Part shown: in pieces, positions 1-9,294 of the stretch
Layout: every line of letters starts with the position of its first letter
How positions within the stretch are numbered: the stretch's first letter is position 1
NCBI RefSeq assembly: GCF_033441515.1
Contig: NZ_JAWQJT010000003.1
Span: 1,612,001 to 1,676,000 of the forward strand
DNA: 64,000 nucleotides
From: Amycolatopsis solani
GTDB taxonomy: Bacteria > Actinomycetota > Actinomycetes > Mycobacteriales > Pseudonocardiaceae
Reading direction: 5' to 3'
Translations under genes and position numbers: made by a program
The notes under the pieces: generated by a model
Database searches by the model: none
Seen by the model: only the letters and a program-made list of their open reading frames with translations
What the model was told of the DNA's origin: nothing

Positions 1-355
1 CCGGCGGGCCCTTGAACACGATCACGTCACCCGGCGAGGGCTCGGTGAAGTCGTAGGTGACCCGGTCGACGAGGATCCGGTCGCCGTGGCAGCCGGGACA
101 CCCGTGCAGCGTGGCCTCCATGGACCCCGAGGGGATCATGAAGACTTTCGCGAGGAATGTCTGGATCAAGATCGTGAGCACCAAGGCGATCACGAGCAGG
201 ATCGGCAGTTCCTTCCAGAACGACCGTTTCTTGGCGGGCTTGGCTCGCCGCCGGCGGGATCCCCCGCGCTCCTCGGATCGGGACAGCCGCGGCTTGTCCT
301 CTTCGGAGCGGTCGGGGTCATCCTCGGGAGCGTTCTGGGACACGGGTTCGGCCAC
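1..355 (-). CDS. lepB: Signal peptidase I, N-terminal part (cut by window edge)
   Basis: Membrane-bound serine protease that removes signal peptides from exported proteins on the outer face of the membrane. The visible 118 residues begin at a GTG (353-355) and show an acidic then Arg/Lys-rich cytoplasmic tail, one transmembrane helix at about residues 50-67, and the family motif PSGSME at 75-80, whose second serine (Ser78) is the catalytic nucleophile. The segment GDRILVDRVTYDF that follows is typical of the substrate-binding region. The catalytic lysine and the C-terminus lie outside the window. It is the last gene of the rpsP-KH-rimM-trmD-rplS-lepB cluster, as in other actinobacteria. Confidence 0.93.
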   Translation of the reverse strand, partial: MAEPVSQNAPEDDPDRSEEDKPRLSRSEERGGSRRRRAKPAKKRSFWKELPILLVIALVLTILIQTFLAKVFMIPSGSMEATLHGCPGCHGDRILVDRVTYDFTEPSPGDVIVFKGPP

Positions 356-386
356 GTCGTCAGGCTACCGGTAACCGGGTTGTGAC

Positions 387-755
387 TCAGTTAGCCGAGG
401 CCGTCTCGCGGTTCTCGCGGCGCTCCTTGATCTTGGCCTTCTTGCCGCGCAGGTCGCGCAGGTAGTAGAGCTTCGCGCGCCGCACGTCACCGCGCTTGTG
501 GACCTCGACCTCGGCGATGTTCGGCGAGTGCACCGGGAAGGTGCGCTCGACGCCCACGCCGAAGGAGACCTTGCGGACGGTGAAGGTCTCCCGGATGCCG
601 CCGCCCTGACGGCGGATCACGACGCCCTGGAAGACCTGGTTGCGCTCGCGGTTGCCCTCGATGACGCGGACGTGCACCTTGAGCGTGTCGCCCGGGCGGA
701 AGTCCGGGATGTCGGAACGCAGCGACTGCTTGTCCAGCGCGTCCAGGGTGTTCAT
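387..755 (-). CDS. rplS: 50S ribosomal protein L19
   Basis: Ribosomal protein at the 30S-50S interface. The 122-residue product ([19 protein letters not shown]...) has the usual L19 length and the conserved core [20 protein letters not shown], with [19 protein letters not shown] near the C-terminus. The ATG at 753-755 is chosen over an upstream in-frame start at 872 because homology begins here and a GAGGACGG purine stretch lies just upstream. It lies 152 bases downstream of trmD and about 30 bases upstream of lepB. The 152-base gap holds no gene and may carry its promoter or an L19 leader. Confidence 0.97.
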   Translation of the reverse strand: MNTLDALDKQSLRSDIPDFRPGDTLKVHVRVIEGNRERNQVFQGVVIRRQGGGIRETFTVRKVSFGVGVERTFPVHSPNIAEVEVHKRGDVRRAKLYYLRDLRGKKAKIKERRENRETASAN

Positions 756-907
756 CGGTGGTCCGTCCTCGTCTTCGTATGGCTTGCGTACACGTCCCCA
801 GGCGCGCAACGGTGCCGCTGCGGGCGACCCGGGGGGCTGCTGGCGGGCTCGCGGACGACGAGGTCCACTCACGCCAACCTGTCAAGTATGGCAGACCGGG
901 GTACGGA

Positions 908-1657
908 TCAAGTAACCGGCCCGGGGTCCAAGCCCTCGAGGACCCCGCGATCATGCTTGTCCAGGCTACCGTCGGGCAGCGCGGCCAGGAGATCGGGGCG
1001 GCGCCGGGCGGTGCGTTCGAGGGCCTGGTCGCGCCGCCAGCGGTCGATCAGGGCGTGGTTCCCGGACCGCAGCACGTCCGGCACGGCCAGCTCGCGCCAC
1101 ACCTCGGGGCGCGTGTAGCTGGGCCCTTCGAGCAGGCCGTCGGAGAAGGAGTCCTCGGCGGCCGAACGCGCGTTGCCGAGCACGCCGGGCAGCAGCCGGA
1201 CGACGGCCTCGACGATGACCAGCACCGCCGCCTCGCCGCCGACCAGGACGTAGTCGCCGATCGACACCTCGTCCACCGGCATCCGGCGGGCCGCGTCGTC
1301 GACGACCCGCTGGTCGATGCCCTCGTAGCGGCCGCACGCGAACACCAGGTGCTGCTCCGCCGCGTATTCGTGCGCCAGTTCCTGGGTGAACGGCTTGCCG
1401 GCCGGCGTCGGCACGACCAGCCGCGTCTCCGGGCGGCAGACGTCGTCCAGCGCCGGACCCCAGATCTGCGGCTTCATGACCATGCCGGGACCGCCGCCGT
1501 ACGGGGCGTCGTCGACCGCGCGGTGCACGTCGTGGGTCCAGTCGCGCAGGTCGTGCACGCCGACCTCGATGAGGCCGCGGTCGATCGCCCGGCCCAGCAG
1601 CGCGGCGCGCAGCGGGTCGAGGTATTCGGGGAAGATCGTGACGACGTCGATCCGCAT
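908..1657 (-). CDS. trmD: tRNA (guanine-37-N1) methyltransferase
   Basis: Methylates N1 of G37 next to the anticodon of tRNAs reading CNN codons, using S-adenosylmethionine; this prevents +1 frameshifting. The 249-residue length is normal for the family. Motifs of the SAM-binding trefoil knot are visible: [11 protein letters not shown] at about 51-61, [12 protein letters not shown] at about 107-118 and the signature [10 protein letters not shown] at about 133-142. The ATG at 1655-1657 lies one base beyond the rimM stop codon, so the two genes are almost certainly translationally coupled. Confidence 0.97.
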   Translation of the reverse strand: MRIDVVTIFPEYLDPLRAALLGRAIDRGLIEVGVHDLRDWTHDVHRAVDDAPYGGGPGMVMKPQIWGPALDDVCRPETRLVVPTPAGKPFTQELAHEYAAEQHLVFACGRYEGIDQRVVDDAARRMPVDEVSIGDYVLVGGEAAVLVIVEAVVRLLPGVLGNARSAAEDSFSDGLLEGPSYTRPEVWRELAVPDVLRSGNHALIDRWRRDQALERTARRRPDLLAALPDGSLDKHDRGVLEGLDPGPVT

Positions 1658-1658
1658 G

Positions 1659-2171
1659 TCAGGCGTCCAGGAGCCCTTCCGGCGGGTCGAGCACGACCCG
1701 GCCGCCCGCGATGTCCACCGTGGGGACGATCGCGCGGACGAACGGCACCAGCACCTCGCGGCCGTCGACGTCCAGTTCCAGCAGCTCGCCCGCGGGCGAG
1801 TGGACGACCTCGACGACCTTGCCGACGACCGTGCCGTCGGTCAGCTCGGCCCGCAGGCCGGCCAGCTCGTGGTCGTAGAACTCGTCCGGGTCGCCGGTGG
1901 GCGGCAGCGTGTCGGTGTCGGCGAGCAGGAGGGCCCCCCGCAGCGTCTCGGCGACGTCGCGGGTCAGCACCTCCTCGAAACGCACCAGCAGCCGCCCGCT
2001 GTGTTCGCGGGCGGCTGCGATGGTGAGTTCCCTTTTGCTGCCGTCACGCAGCTTCGTCGTCACGGCCGCGCCGATCCTGAACCGCTGGTCCGGCGAATCC
2101 GTGCGCACGTCCACCGCGAGTTCCCCGCGGATTCCGTGCGCCTTGGCGATGCGGCCGACTACGACGTCCAT
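1659..2171 (-). CDS. rimM: 16S rRNA processing/maturation factor RimM
   Basis: Assembly factor for the head of the 30S subunit that binds ribosomal protein S19 and acts in 16S rRNA maturation. The 170-residue protein opens with [17 protein letters not shown], the family signature, followed by a beta-barrel domain; a PRC-barrel domain ([21 protein letters not shown] region, about 100 onward) ends in [13 protein letters not shown]. It lies 21 bases downstream of the KH-domain gene and directly before trmD in the conserved cluster. Confidence 0.96.
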   Translation of the reverse strand: MDVVVGRIAKAHGIRGELAVDVRTDSPDQRFRIGAAVTTKLRDGSKRELTIAAAREHSGRLLVRFEEVLTRDVAETLRGALLLADTDTLPPTGDPDEFYDHELAGLRAELTDGTVVGKVVEVVHSPAGELLELDVDGREVLVPFVRAIVPTVDIAGGRVVLDPPEGLLDA

Positions 2172-2192
2172 CCTGACCGTTTCCGAAAAGGC

Positions 2193-2432
2193 TCAGCGGT
2201 CGGTGTCGACGACGTCGACGCGGACGCCGCGGCCACCGATGCCGCCCATGACGGTGCGCAGGGCGGTCGCCGTGCGACCACCCCGGCCGATCACCTTGCC
2301 GAGGTCGTCGGGGTGCACGTGCACCTCGAGCGTGCGGCCACGGCGAGTGGTCAGCAGCTCGACCCGGACCTCGTCCGGGTTGTCGACGATCCCGCGCACC
2401 AGGTGCTCGAGGGAGTCAGCCAGAAAGCTCAC
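2193..2432 (-). CDS. KH-domain RNA-binding protein (KhpA type)
   Basis: A 79-residue protein consisting of a single type II KH domain; the RNA-binding GxxG loop is seen in [15 protein letters not shown] at about residues 45-59. The family (KhpA, formerly YlqC) binds RNA in complex with KhpB in Gram-positive bacteria and affects cell elongation and division. The start is GTG, and its GTGA overlaps the rpsP stop codon by four bases, indicating translational coupling. The gene sits invariably between rpsP and rimM in actinobacteria, as here. Confidence 0.94.
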   Translation of the reverse strand: MSFLADSLEHLVRGIVDNPDEVRVELLTTRRGRTLEVHVHPDDLGKVIGRGGRTATALRTVMGGIGGRGVRVDVVDTDR

Positions 2433-2872
2433 TCGGCCTTCTCACCCTCGGTGGCTTCGGCCTTCTCGGCCTCGGCCTTCTTGGGGGCCGACTTCTTCTT
2501 CGGCGTGGTGGCCTCGGTGGAGGGCTCCTCGCCGGCCGCGGCCAGCGCCGCGTTGAACAGGTCCTGCTTCGACGGCTTCGGCTCGGCCACCTTCAGGGTG
2601 CCCTCGGCACCCGGCAGGCCCTTGAACTTCTGCCAGTCACCGGTGATCTCCAGCAGGCGCTGGACCGGCTCGGTCGGCTGCGCGCCGACACCCAGCCAGT
2701 ACTGGGCGCGCTCGGAGACGACCTCGATCAGGCTTGGCTCTTCCTTCGGGTGGTACTTGCCGATCGTCTCGATGGCCTTGCCGTCCCGGCGGGTGCGCGC
2801 GTCGGCGACGATGATGCGGTAGTACGGCGCACGGATCTTGCCGAGGCGCTGCAGCTTGATCTTGACGGCCAC
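2429..2872 (-). CDS. rpsP: 30S ribosomal protein S16
   Basis: Ribosomal protein of the 30S body. The first 80 or so residues ([19 protein letters not shown], then [18 protein letters not shown]) are classic S16. The 147-residue length comes from an Ala/Glu/Lys-rich tail beginning near residue 115, an extension common in actinobacterial S16. It is the first gene of the ribosomal cluster. The 171 bases upstream (2873-3043) contain no gene and should hold the promoter; an AGAGACTCGAGGAGAACC stretch just before the ATG supplies the ribosome-binding site. Confidence 0.97.
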   Translation of the reverse strand: MAVKIKLQRLGKIRAPYYRIIVADARTRRDGKAIETIGKYHPKEEPSLIEVVSERAQYWLGVGAQPTEPVQRLLEITGDWQKFKGLPGAEGTLKVAEPKPSKQDLFNAALAAAGEEPSTEATTPKKKSAPKKAEAEKAEATEGEKAE

Positions 2873-3043
2873 GGGTGTGGGTTCTCCTCGAGTCTCTCTG
2901 GTGCTGGGCTGGGCGCACGCGGGCCGAGTGGGGACACGGACGCGGGCACCCGAAGGTCAGGAGCTTTCGCACGGTGAGAGGGTCCGGCGGAAGCAGGCAG
3001 TGACCCATTCTGCCAGACGGCTGCCGCGGGCCCGGAAAGAGGC

Positions 3044-3841
3044 TCAGAAAGAGGCCACGCCGAGCGCGCCGAGCAGGATGGTGAGCGCCGGGAGGAAGTT
3101 GTTCACCTGGTGCGCGACGATGCTGGCGGGCAGCCGTCCGGTGACCAGCCGGGCGAGGCCGATCGGCACCGCGATGACCAGCAGCAACGTCGTGCGCAGC
3201 GGCTCGAGGTGGCTGGCCGCGAACACCGCCGTGCACAGCAGGAACGCGGCCACGCGGCCCCAGCGCTCGCTGCGCCACTGCAGCTGCTCGGCGGCGCCCC
3301 AGAGCAGGCCGCGGTAGATGATCTCTTCGCAGATCGGGCCGAGCAGCCAGAGGTAGACGAACATCACGACGGCGGCCGAGACCGACATCCGGCGGTCCTC
3401 GACCAGGGAGCTGATCGCCGACGTCGCGTTGGCGTCGCCGACCAGCCGCGTCCACAGGTAGGCGGCGAGCGTGGTGAAGACGAGCCCGACGCAGCCGTAC
3501 CGGAAACCGGTCTTCACGTCGGCCCAGCGCCACTCGATCCGCAGGTCGACGACGGGTCCGTTGCCGCGGACGTACGTGATCAGCACCGCGACGCCGGCGG
3601 CGATCATCGTCGGCAGCATGGTGCCGAGCAGCACGACGCGCATCGGCAGCGGACCGGGCCCGGTGTCCCCGACCAGCACGGACACGAACGCGGCGGTCGA
3701 CAGCAGCACGGCTTCGACGAGCAGGAAGGCGCCGAACCCCCACCGGTGTCTCGGCACGGCCGGGAGGAAGGCGGCGGGCTCTTCCGGCTCGGGCAGGGGC
3801 GTCGCGTCGGCAGCCGGGTCCCGGGGCTGGGAAGTGGTCAC
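3044..3841 (-). CDS. CPBP-family intramembrane metalloprotease (Abi/CAAX type)
   Basis: A 265-residue multi-pass membrane protein with the CPBP (Abi, PF02517-like) motifs: EEIIYRG at about 172-178, which supplies the catalytic glutamates, and a late HQVNNFLP box (about 240-248) supplying a metal-ligand histidine. The first 35 residues are a hydrophilic, Pro/Glu-rich cytoplasmic tail. Bacterial members act as CAAX-like proteases or self-immunity proteins; no substrate can be read from the sequence. A paralogue lies immediately upstream on the same strand (3941-4666), so the pair probably arose by duplication. Confidence 0.87.
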   Translation of the reverse strand: MTTSQPRDPAADATPLPEPEEPAAFLPAVPRHRWGFGAFLLVEAVLLSTAAFVSVLVGDTGPGPLPMRVVLLGTMLPTMIAAGVAVLITYVRGNGPVVDLRIEWRWADVKTGFRYGCVGLVFTTLAAYLWTRLVGDANATSAISSLVEDRRMSVSAAVVMFVYLWLLGPICEEIIYRGLLWGAAEQLQWRSERWGRVAAFLLCTAVFAASHLEPLRTTLLLVIAVPIGLARLVTGRLPASIVAHQVNNFLPALTILLGALGVASF

Positions 3842-3900
3842 GCCTTGCCCTCCGCGTCGCTCGGCTCCTGCTTCGAGCCTAGCCGCCGGGCGGTGATCAC

Positions 3901-3922
3901 ACAGTATCCGTCCGACTACTGT
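3901..3922. promoter_or_regulatory. Short inverted repeat upstream of the first CPBP gene
   Basis: ACAGTA at 3901-3906 and TACTGT at 3917-3922 form a 6-base inverted repeat in the 99-base gap between the two CPBP genes. Read on the minus strand, TACTGT fits a TANNNT -10 element. It could be an operator or promoter part, but there is no independent support. Confidence 0.3.
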
Positions 3923-3940
3923 CCATCGATCTTCGCAACG

Positions 3941-4666
3941 TCAGTGCGCGACGAACAGCAGGACGGCGGGCGGGAGGTTGTTGGCGGCGTGGGCGATCAC
4001 GCCGGCGCTGACGCGGCCCGACAGGTGCCGGGCCAGCCCGATCGCGATGCCCTGGCCGATCAGCGCGATCGTGCGCGTCGGCTCGCCGTGGAGCTGGGCG
4101 AACACCACCGACGTCACCAGGAGCACCACCCACGGCGGGACGCGGTGGAACGACAGCGCGTTCCAGAGCGTGCCGCGGACCAGCAGTTCCTCGGTGATCG
4201 GGGCGCCGGCGATGACGATCACCGCGGCGAGCACCAGCCACACGGTGTCGCCGTCAAAGGTGTCGGCGAGGTCGGTCAGCGGACTGTCGGAGACGTCGTC
4301 GGCGCCGTAGACCGCGATCAGCACCAGGTTGAGCAGGTAGCCGACGACGAGCGCGAGCACGCCGCAGGCGAGGCCGATCCGGACGTCGCGCCAGGTCGGC
4401 TTGAGCCCGAAGTCGGCGCGCAGCCCGTGGCCCCACGTCCAGGAGCCCACCGCCGGGCCGAGGCCGAGCAGGAGGTTGGGCACGAAGGCGAGCAGCAGCA
4501 GCGGGCCGATGTCCCGCAGCTCGAGGGGATCGAACTCGCCGACGTTGCGGTTGACCGCCGCGGCGATGAGCAGGTTGATCAGGTAGTAGCCCGCGATCCC
4601 CGCGAAGAACGCCACGAAACACCAGTGCGCTCCCAGTACGCGCCGTGCGCCGTCGTCGTCCGTCAC
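3941..4666 (-). CDS. CPBP-family intramembrane metalloprotease (second copy)
   Basis: A 241-residue multi-pass membrane protein paralogous to its neighbour at 3044-3841. The catalytic box ITEELLVRGTLWN and a C-terminal HAANNLPP box match the CPBP family. The GTG at 4664-4666 is preferred to a TTG 30 bases upstream: a TAGCGT hexamer on the minus strand ends seven bases before it, which would make this a leaderless start, while the TTG has no ribosome-binding site. The tandem pair lies between ffh and rpsP, where many actinobacteria have no such genes. Confidence 0.82.
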   Translation of the reverse strand: MTDDDGARRVLGAHWCFVAFFAGIAGYYLINLLIAAAVNRNVGEFDPLELRDIGPLLLLAFVPNLLLGLGPAVGSWTWGHGLRADFGLKPTWRDVRIGLACGVLALVVGYLLNLVLIAVYGADDVSDSPLTDLADTFDGDTVWLVLAAVIVIAGAPITEELLVRGTLWNALSFHRVPPWVVLLVTSVVFAQLHGEPTRTIALIGQGIAIGLARHLSGRVSAGVIAHAANNLPPAVLLFVAH

Positions 4667-4711
4667 GCCTCCCACGCTAAAGTGCCGGTCCCGCAAGGAA
4701 AACGGCGGGGT

Positions 4712-5788
4712 CTACGCGTAAACCACGCCGCCGAGCACGATGTGCGAAGGATGCCGCAGGACGCCCAGGTCGTCGCGCGGATCGCTCGGGTAGACGAGCA
4801 GGTCGGCCGGGGCGCCGTCGGCGATGCCGGGGTGGCCGAGCCAGTCCCGGGCCGCCCAGGACGCGCTCGCGAGGGCCTGTTCGCGGGTCATGCCCGCGCG
4901 GTGCAGCGCCTCGATCTCGTCGACGAGCCTGCCGTGCTCGACCATGCCGCCGGCGTCGCTGCCCGCGAAGACGCGTACGCCCGCTTCGATGGCGGACGCG
5001 ACCATCTCGCCGACGCCGGCGTGCAGCGCCCGCATGTGGTTCGCGTACGCCGGGTACTTGCCCGCCTTGTCGGCGATGCCCGGGAAGTTCTCGATGTTGA
5101 TCAAGGTCGGCACCAGGGCGACGTCGTTCTGCGCGAGTTCCGCCAGCTGGTCCGCGCTCAAGCCGGTGCCGTGCTCCAGGCAGTCGATGCCCGACGCGAG
5201 CAGGCCGGGCAGCGCCGCTTCGCCGAACACGTGCGCGGTGACGCGGGCGCCGTTGTCGTGCGCCACCTTCACCGCTTCGGCGAGGACGTCGTCGGGCCAC
5301 AGCGGCGCGAGGTCGCCGGCGCCGCGGTCGATCCAGTCGCCGACGAGCTTGACCCAGCCGTCACCGTCCCGCGCCTGCTCGGCGACCGCGTCCGGCAGCT
5401 GCGAAGGGTCGTCCAGCTCGATGCCGAGGCCCGGGATGTACCGCTTGGCCAGCGCGAGGTGCTGCCCGGCGCGGATGATCGTCGGCAGGTCGGCGCGCCG
5501 CTGCAGGGGCCGGACGTCGATCGGCAGGCCGCAGTCGCGGATCAGCAGCGTCCCCGCGGCCCGGTCCCGGAGTGCCTGCTCGGTCGCCTCCTCGAGCGAC
5601 ACCGGCCCGCCGACGCCGATGCCGGGGTGGCAGTGCGCGTCGACCAGGCCGGGCACCAGAAAGACGTCCCGGCCCAGCGTTTCGGCGTCCGGCACCGGCT
5701 CGGCCGAGATCCGGCCGCCGGTGATCCAGAGTTCGCGGGACTCGCCGCCGGGCAGGACCACCCCGGCGACGTGCAGCGCCCCGCTCAA
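4712..5788 (-). CDS. Amidohydrolase-superfamily metal-dependent hydrolase
   Basis: A 358-residue enzyme of the imidazolonepropionase-like branch of the amidohydrolase superfamily. Metal ligands are visible as DAHCHPG (HxH, about 50), ARVTAHVFGEAA and DCLEHGTG (two later histidines) and FAGSDAGG (terminal aspartate). The substrate is unknown; relatives hydrolyse cyclic amides or prolyl dipeptides. The start is a TTG that overlaps the ffh stop codon (TTGA), so the gene is probably translationally coupled to ffh, which is an unusual partner for a metabolic hydrolase. Confidence 0.82.
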   Translation of the reverse strand: MSGALHVAGVVLPGGESRELWITGGRISAEPVPDAETLGRDVFLVPGLVDAHCHPGIGVGGPVSLEEATEQALRDRAAGTLLIRDCGLPIDVRPLQRRADLPTIIRAGQHLALAKRYIPGLGIELDDPSQLPDAVAEQARDGDGWVKLVGDWIDRGAGDLAPLWPDDVLAEAVKVAHDNGARVTAHVFGEAALPGLLASGIDCLEHGTGLSADQLAELAQNDVALVPTLINIENFPGIADKAGKYPAYANHMRALHAGVGEMVASAIEAGVRVFAGSDAGGMVEHGRLVDEIEALHRAGMTREQALASASWAARDWLGHPGIADGAPADLLVYPSDPRDDLGVLRHPSHIVLGGVVYA

Positions 5789-7323
5789 TTGTCCTTCGGG
5801 TTCTTCGGCAGCTTGAACTTCGACGGGTCGAAGCCCGGGACGTCGTTCATGCCGCCCAGCTTCGAGAGATCGGGCATCCCGCCCGGCATCTGCCCGCCCG
5901 GGGGCAGCATCGGCATGCCGCCGGGGAAGCCGCCGCGGACCTTGGGCTGCGTCGGGCCGCGGCCCTTCTTGCCCTTCTTGCCCTTGCGCGACTTGGAGCC
6001 GCCGCCCCCGCCGCCGAAGCCGAACCGGCCGGCCATCTGGGCCATCATCTTGCGGGCCTCGAAGAACCGGTTGACCAGGTCGTTGACCTCGCGGACGGTC
6101 ACGCCGGACCCGTTGGCGATGCGCAGCCGCCGGGAGCCGTTGATCATCTTGGGGTCGTCGCGCTCGGCCGGGGTCATGCCACGGATGATGGCCTGCAGCT
6201 TGTCCAGGTGCTTGTCGTCGACCTGGGCCAACTGGTCCTTCATCTGACCGGCGCCCGGGAGCATGCCGAGCAGGTTGCCGATCGGGCCCATCTTGCGGAC
6301 CGCGAGCATCTGCTCGAGGAAGTCCTCGAGGGTGAGCTGGCCGCTGGACAGCTTCGCCGCGGCCTTCTCGGCCTGGTCCTGGTCGAAGGCCTGCTCGGCC
6401 TGCTCGATCAGGGTGAGGACGTCACCCATGCCGAGGATCCGCGACGCCATCCGGTCCGGGTGGAAGGTGTCGAAGTCCTCGAGCTTCTCGCCGTTCGAAG
6501 CGAAGAGGATCGGCTGGCCGGTGACCTCGCGGACGCTCAGCGCGGCACCACCGCGGGCGTCGCCGTCGAGCTTGGTGAGCACGACACCGCTGAAGCCGAC
6601 GCCGTCGCGGAACGCCTCCGCCGTGGTCACGGCGTCCTGGCCGATCATCGCGTCGACGACGAACAGCGTCTCGTCCGGCTGCACGGCGTCGCGGATGTCC
6701 GCGGCCTGCTTCATCAGCTCTTCGTCGACACCCAGGCGGCCCGCGGTGTCGACCACGACGACGTCGTGCTGCGCGCGCTTCGCCTCGGCGATGGCGCGGC
6801 GGGCGACGTCGACCGGGTCGCCGACGCCGTTGCCGGGCTCGGGCGCGAAGGTGACGACGCCGGCGCGCTCGCCGACGACCTGCAGCTGCGTCACGGCGTT
6901 CGGGCGCTGGAGGTCGCAGGCGACCAGCATCGGCGCGTGGCCCTGCTTCTTCAGCCACAGCGCGAGCTTGCCGGCGAGCGTCGTCTTACCGGCACCCTGC
7001 AGGCCGGCCAGCATGATGACGGTCGGCGGCGTCTTGGCCAGGTTGAGCCGGCGCGTCTCGCCGCCGAGGATCGCGACGAGCTCCTCGTTGACGATCTTGA
7101 CGACCTGCTGCGCGGGGTTGAGCGCCTGGGAGACCTCGGCGCCCTTCGCCCGCTCCTTGATCTTCGCGATGAAGGTCTTGACCACGCCGAGGGCGACGTC
7201 GGCCTCCAGCAGCGCGATGCGGATCTCGCGCGCGGTGGCGTCGATGTCGGCGTCGGACAGCCTGCCCTTGCGCGTGAGCGTCTGCAGGGCGGCGGTGAGC
7301 CGATCGGAGAGGGTGTCGAACAC
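5785..7323 (-). CDS. ffh: Signal recognition particle protein Ffh
   Basis: GTPase subunit of the signal recognition particle; with 4.5S RNA it targets nascent membrane proteins to FtsY (also in this window). The 512-residue product begins at GTG 7321-7323 (VFDTLSDRLTAALQTL...), where homology starts, not at an upstream in-frame ATG. The N and G domains show GLQGAGKTTLAGKLA, DTAGRLGVDEELM and TKLDGDARGG; the Met-rich M domain carries MGPIGNLLGMLPG and the RNA-binding RRLRIANGSGV segment. The C-terminal 60 residues are Gly/Lys/Pro/Met-rich (FGFGGGGGGSKSRKGKKGKK), typical of high-GC actinobacteria. Confidence 0.97.
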   Translation of the reverse strand: MFDTLSDRLTAALQTLTRKGRLSDADIDATAREIRIALLEADVALGVVKTFIAKIKERAKGAEVSQALNPAQQVVKIVNEELVAILGGETRRLNLAKTPPTVIMLAGLQGAGKTTLAGKLALWLKKQGHAPMLVACDLQRPNAVTQLQVVGERAGVVTFAPEPGNGVGDPVDVARRAIAEAKRAQHDVVVVDTAGRLGVDEELMKQAADIRDAVQPDETLFVVDAMIGQDAVTTAEAFRDGVGFSGVVLTKLDGDARGGAALSVREVTGQPILFASNGEKLEDFDTFHPDRMASRILGMGDVLTLIEQAEQAFDQDQAEKAAAKLSSGQLTLEDFLEQMLAVRKMGPIGNLLGMLPGAGQMKDQLAQVDDKHLDKLQAIIRGMTPAERDDPKMINGSRRLRIANGSGVTVREVNDLVNRFFEARKMMAQMAGRFGFGGGGGGSKSRKGKKGKKGRGPTQPKVRGGFPGGMPMLPPGGQMPGGMPDLSKLGGMNDVPGFDPSKFKLPKNPKDN

Positions 7324-7506
7324 GGGTGTGCACGCTCCAGCTGGGTCGAGAGTGGCGCGCCGGACGAGGCCGGCCCCTTCGAGGGTAGTCGCTCCGGCTG
7401 GTTCTCTTCGCGGGCACGCGCCTGTACTACGCATGTGCGTACCAACACTTCACCGGTTTCCGGAAAAACACTGGAACATTGCCCCGAATTAAGTAAACAT
7501 ACGCGT
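7324..7506. promoter_or_regulatory. Divergent promoter region between ffh and the ABC exporter
   Basis: The 183-base gap contains no gene and must drive ffh leftwards and the ABC gene rightwards. Its right half is the most AT-rich stretch nearby. A perfect 12-base palindrome (CATACGCGTATG, 7498-7509) covers the ABC start codon and could be an operator for the MarR regulator encoded downstream. A TAAACA-like -10 just before it would make the exporter mRNA leaderless. Confidence 0.45.
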
Positions 7507-9285
7507 ATGACTTCCGCGCCTGTCCTCCGTGAACCGGCCACCGACGCCGACGAGCCGGTCCCGCTGCGGCGGATCGCCGGGCTGTTCCGCCCGCACCGCG
7601 GGCCGCTGACTGCGCTGTTCGCGCTGATCGTCGTGCAGGCCGGCCTCGGCGTCGTCTCGCCGTTCCTGCTGCGCGAGATCCTCGACGACGCCCTGCCGCA
7701 CCGCGACACGCTGCTGATCAGCCTCCTGGCCGCGGGAATGATCGCCTGCGCGGTCGGCAGCGGCTCCCTCGGCGTGGCCACCACCGGGCTGTCGAACACG
7801 ATCGGGCAGCGCGTCATGAACGAGCTGCGCGTGTCGGTCTACGGCCACCTGCAGCGCATGTCGCTCGGCTTCTTCACGCGGACGAAGAGCGGCGAAGTGC
7901 TCTCACGGGTGTTCAACGACATCGGCGGCGTCGACAACGTCATCACCACGACCGCCGGCTCGGTGGTGCAGAACGCGACCACGACGATCGCCATCACCGC
8001 GGCGCTGATCGCGCTCGACTGGCAGCTGGCGGGGCTGTCGCTGGTCGTCGTCCCGCTGTTCCTGCTGTTCACGCTGCGGCTCGGCAAGCGGCGGCGGACG
8101 CTCGCCCGAGGCCGGACGCGGCGGCTGGCCCGGCTGACGACGATGGTCGAGGAGTCCCTCTCCGTCACCGGCGTGCTGCTCGCCAAGACGATGGGCAACG
8201 AGCGGGCCGTGCGCGAGCGGTTCGGCGCCGAGTCGCGGGAGATCGCGGCGCTCGAACGCGCCGCCGCGCTGGCCGGGCGCTGGCAGACCGCGTCACGCGG
8301 GATGAGCCTGACCGCCATCCCCGCGCTGGTCTACTGGATCGCCGGGCTCGCGCTGGCCGGCGGCGCGTCGCCGTTTTCGCTCGGCACCGTCGTGGCGTTC
8401 ACCAGCATGCTCAACCGGCTGGTCGCCCCGGCGACCGCGATGCAGACGATCGGCCAGAACGTGGCGACGTCGAAGGCGCTGTTCGGCCGCATCTTCGAGG
8501 TGCTCGACCTGCCGGTGGAGATCGCGGACAAGCCGGGGGCGCGGGCGCTCGAGGTGCGCCGGGGCGACGTCTCGATGCGCGGGGTGTCGTTCCGGTACGG
8601 CTCCGAGGGCGGGTGGACGTTGCGGGACGTCGACCTCGACGTCCCGGCCGGGACCACGACGGCGCTGGTCGGGTCGACCGGCTCGGGCAAGACGACGCTC
8701 GCCTACCTGGTGGCGCGGCTGTACGAGGTGGACGCCGGGTCGGTGCGGATCGACGGCGAAGACGTCCGTGACGTCACGCTGGCCTCGCTCGCGGCGGGCG
8801 TCGGGCTGGTGTCGCAGGAGACCTACCTGTTCCACGACACCGTGCGCGAGAACCTGCGCTTCGCGAAGCCGGACGCGACCGACGAGGAGATCGAGCTGGC
8901 GGCGAAGGCGGCGCACATCCACGACACCCTCGCCGCGCTGCCGGAGGGGTACGACACCGTCGTCGGCCAGCGCGGCTACCGGTTCTCCGGCGGTGAGAAG
9001 CAGCGGATGGCGATCGCGCGGATCCTGCTGCGCAACCCGCCGGTGCTCATCTTGGACGAGGCGACCAGCGCTTTGGACACCCGCACGGAACGGTCGGTGC
9101 AAGCCGAGCTCGACCGGCTCGCCGCGGGGCGCACGACGCTGACCATCGCGCACCGGCTGTCCACTGTGGAGCACGCGGACCAGATCGTGGTGCTGCACGA
9201 GGGCCGGATCGCCGAACGCGGGACGCACGCGGAGCTGCTGGCGCTCGACGGGCGTTATGCCCGGCTGGTCCGGGGAACCGCCTAA
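7507..9285 (+). CDS. ABC transporter, fused permease and ATPase (exporter half)
   Basis: A 592-residue ABC exporter half-transporter: an N-terminal six-helix membrane domain (about 40-320), then an ATPase domain with Walker A GSTGSGKTT (about 392-400), signature FSGGEKQRMAIAR and Walker B LILDEATSALD, ending in the IAHRLSTV switch. Such proteins work as homo- or heterodimers exporting drugs, lipids or peptides; the substrate is not evident. The ATG at 7507 is chosen because the open frame to its left is antisense to ffh. A MarR gene begins nine bases downstream, so this is probably a MarR-controlled efflux unit. Confidence 0.92.
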   Translation: MTSAPVLREPATDADEPVPLRRIAGLFRPHRGPLTALFALIVVQAGLGVVSPFLLREILDDALPHRDTLLISLLAAGMIACAVGSGSLGVATTGLSNTIGQRVMNELRVSVYGHLQRMSLGFFTRTKSGEVLSRVFNDIGGVDNVITTTAGSVVQNATTTIAITAALIALDWQLAGLSLVVVPLFLLFTLRLGKRRRTLARGRTRRLARLTTMVEESLSVTGVLLAKTMGNERAVRERFGAESREIAALERAAALAGRWQTASRGMSLTAIPALVYWIAGLALAGGASPFSLGTVVAFTSMLNRLVAPATAMQTIGQNVATSKALFGRIFEVLDLPVEIADKPGARALEVRRGDVSMRGVSFRYGSEGGWTLRDVDLDVPAGTTTALVGSTGSGKTTLAYLVARLYEVDAGSVRIDGEDVRDVTLASLAAGVGLVSQETYLFHDTVRENLRFAKPDATDEEIELAAKAAHIHDTLAALPEGYDTVVGQRGYRFSGGEKQRMAIARILLRNPPVLILDEATSALDTRTERSVQAELDRLAAGRTTLTIAHRLSTVEHADQIVVLHEGRIAERGTHAELLALDGRYARLVRGTA

Positions 9286-9294
9286 CCTGGGTCC

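Noticed and set aside
3110..6247. Plus-strand ORF of 1045 codons
   Set aside because: Antisense to the CPBP genes, amidohydrolase and ffh; Arg/Asp/Val-rich shadow without domains.
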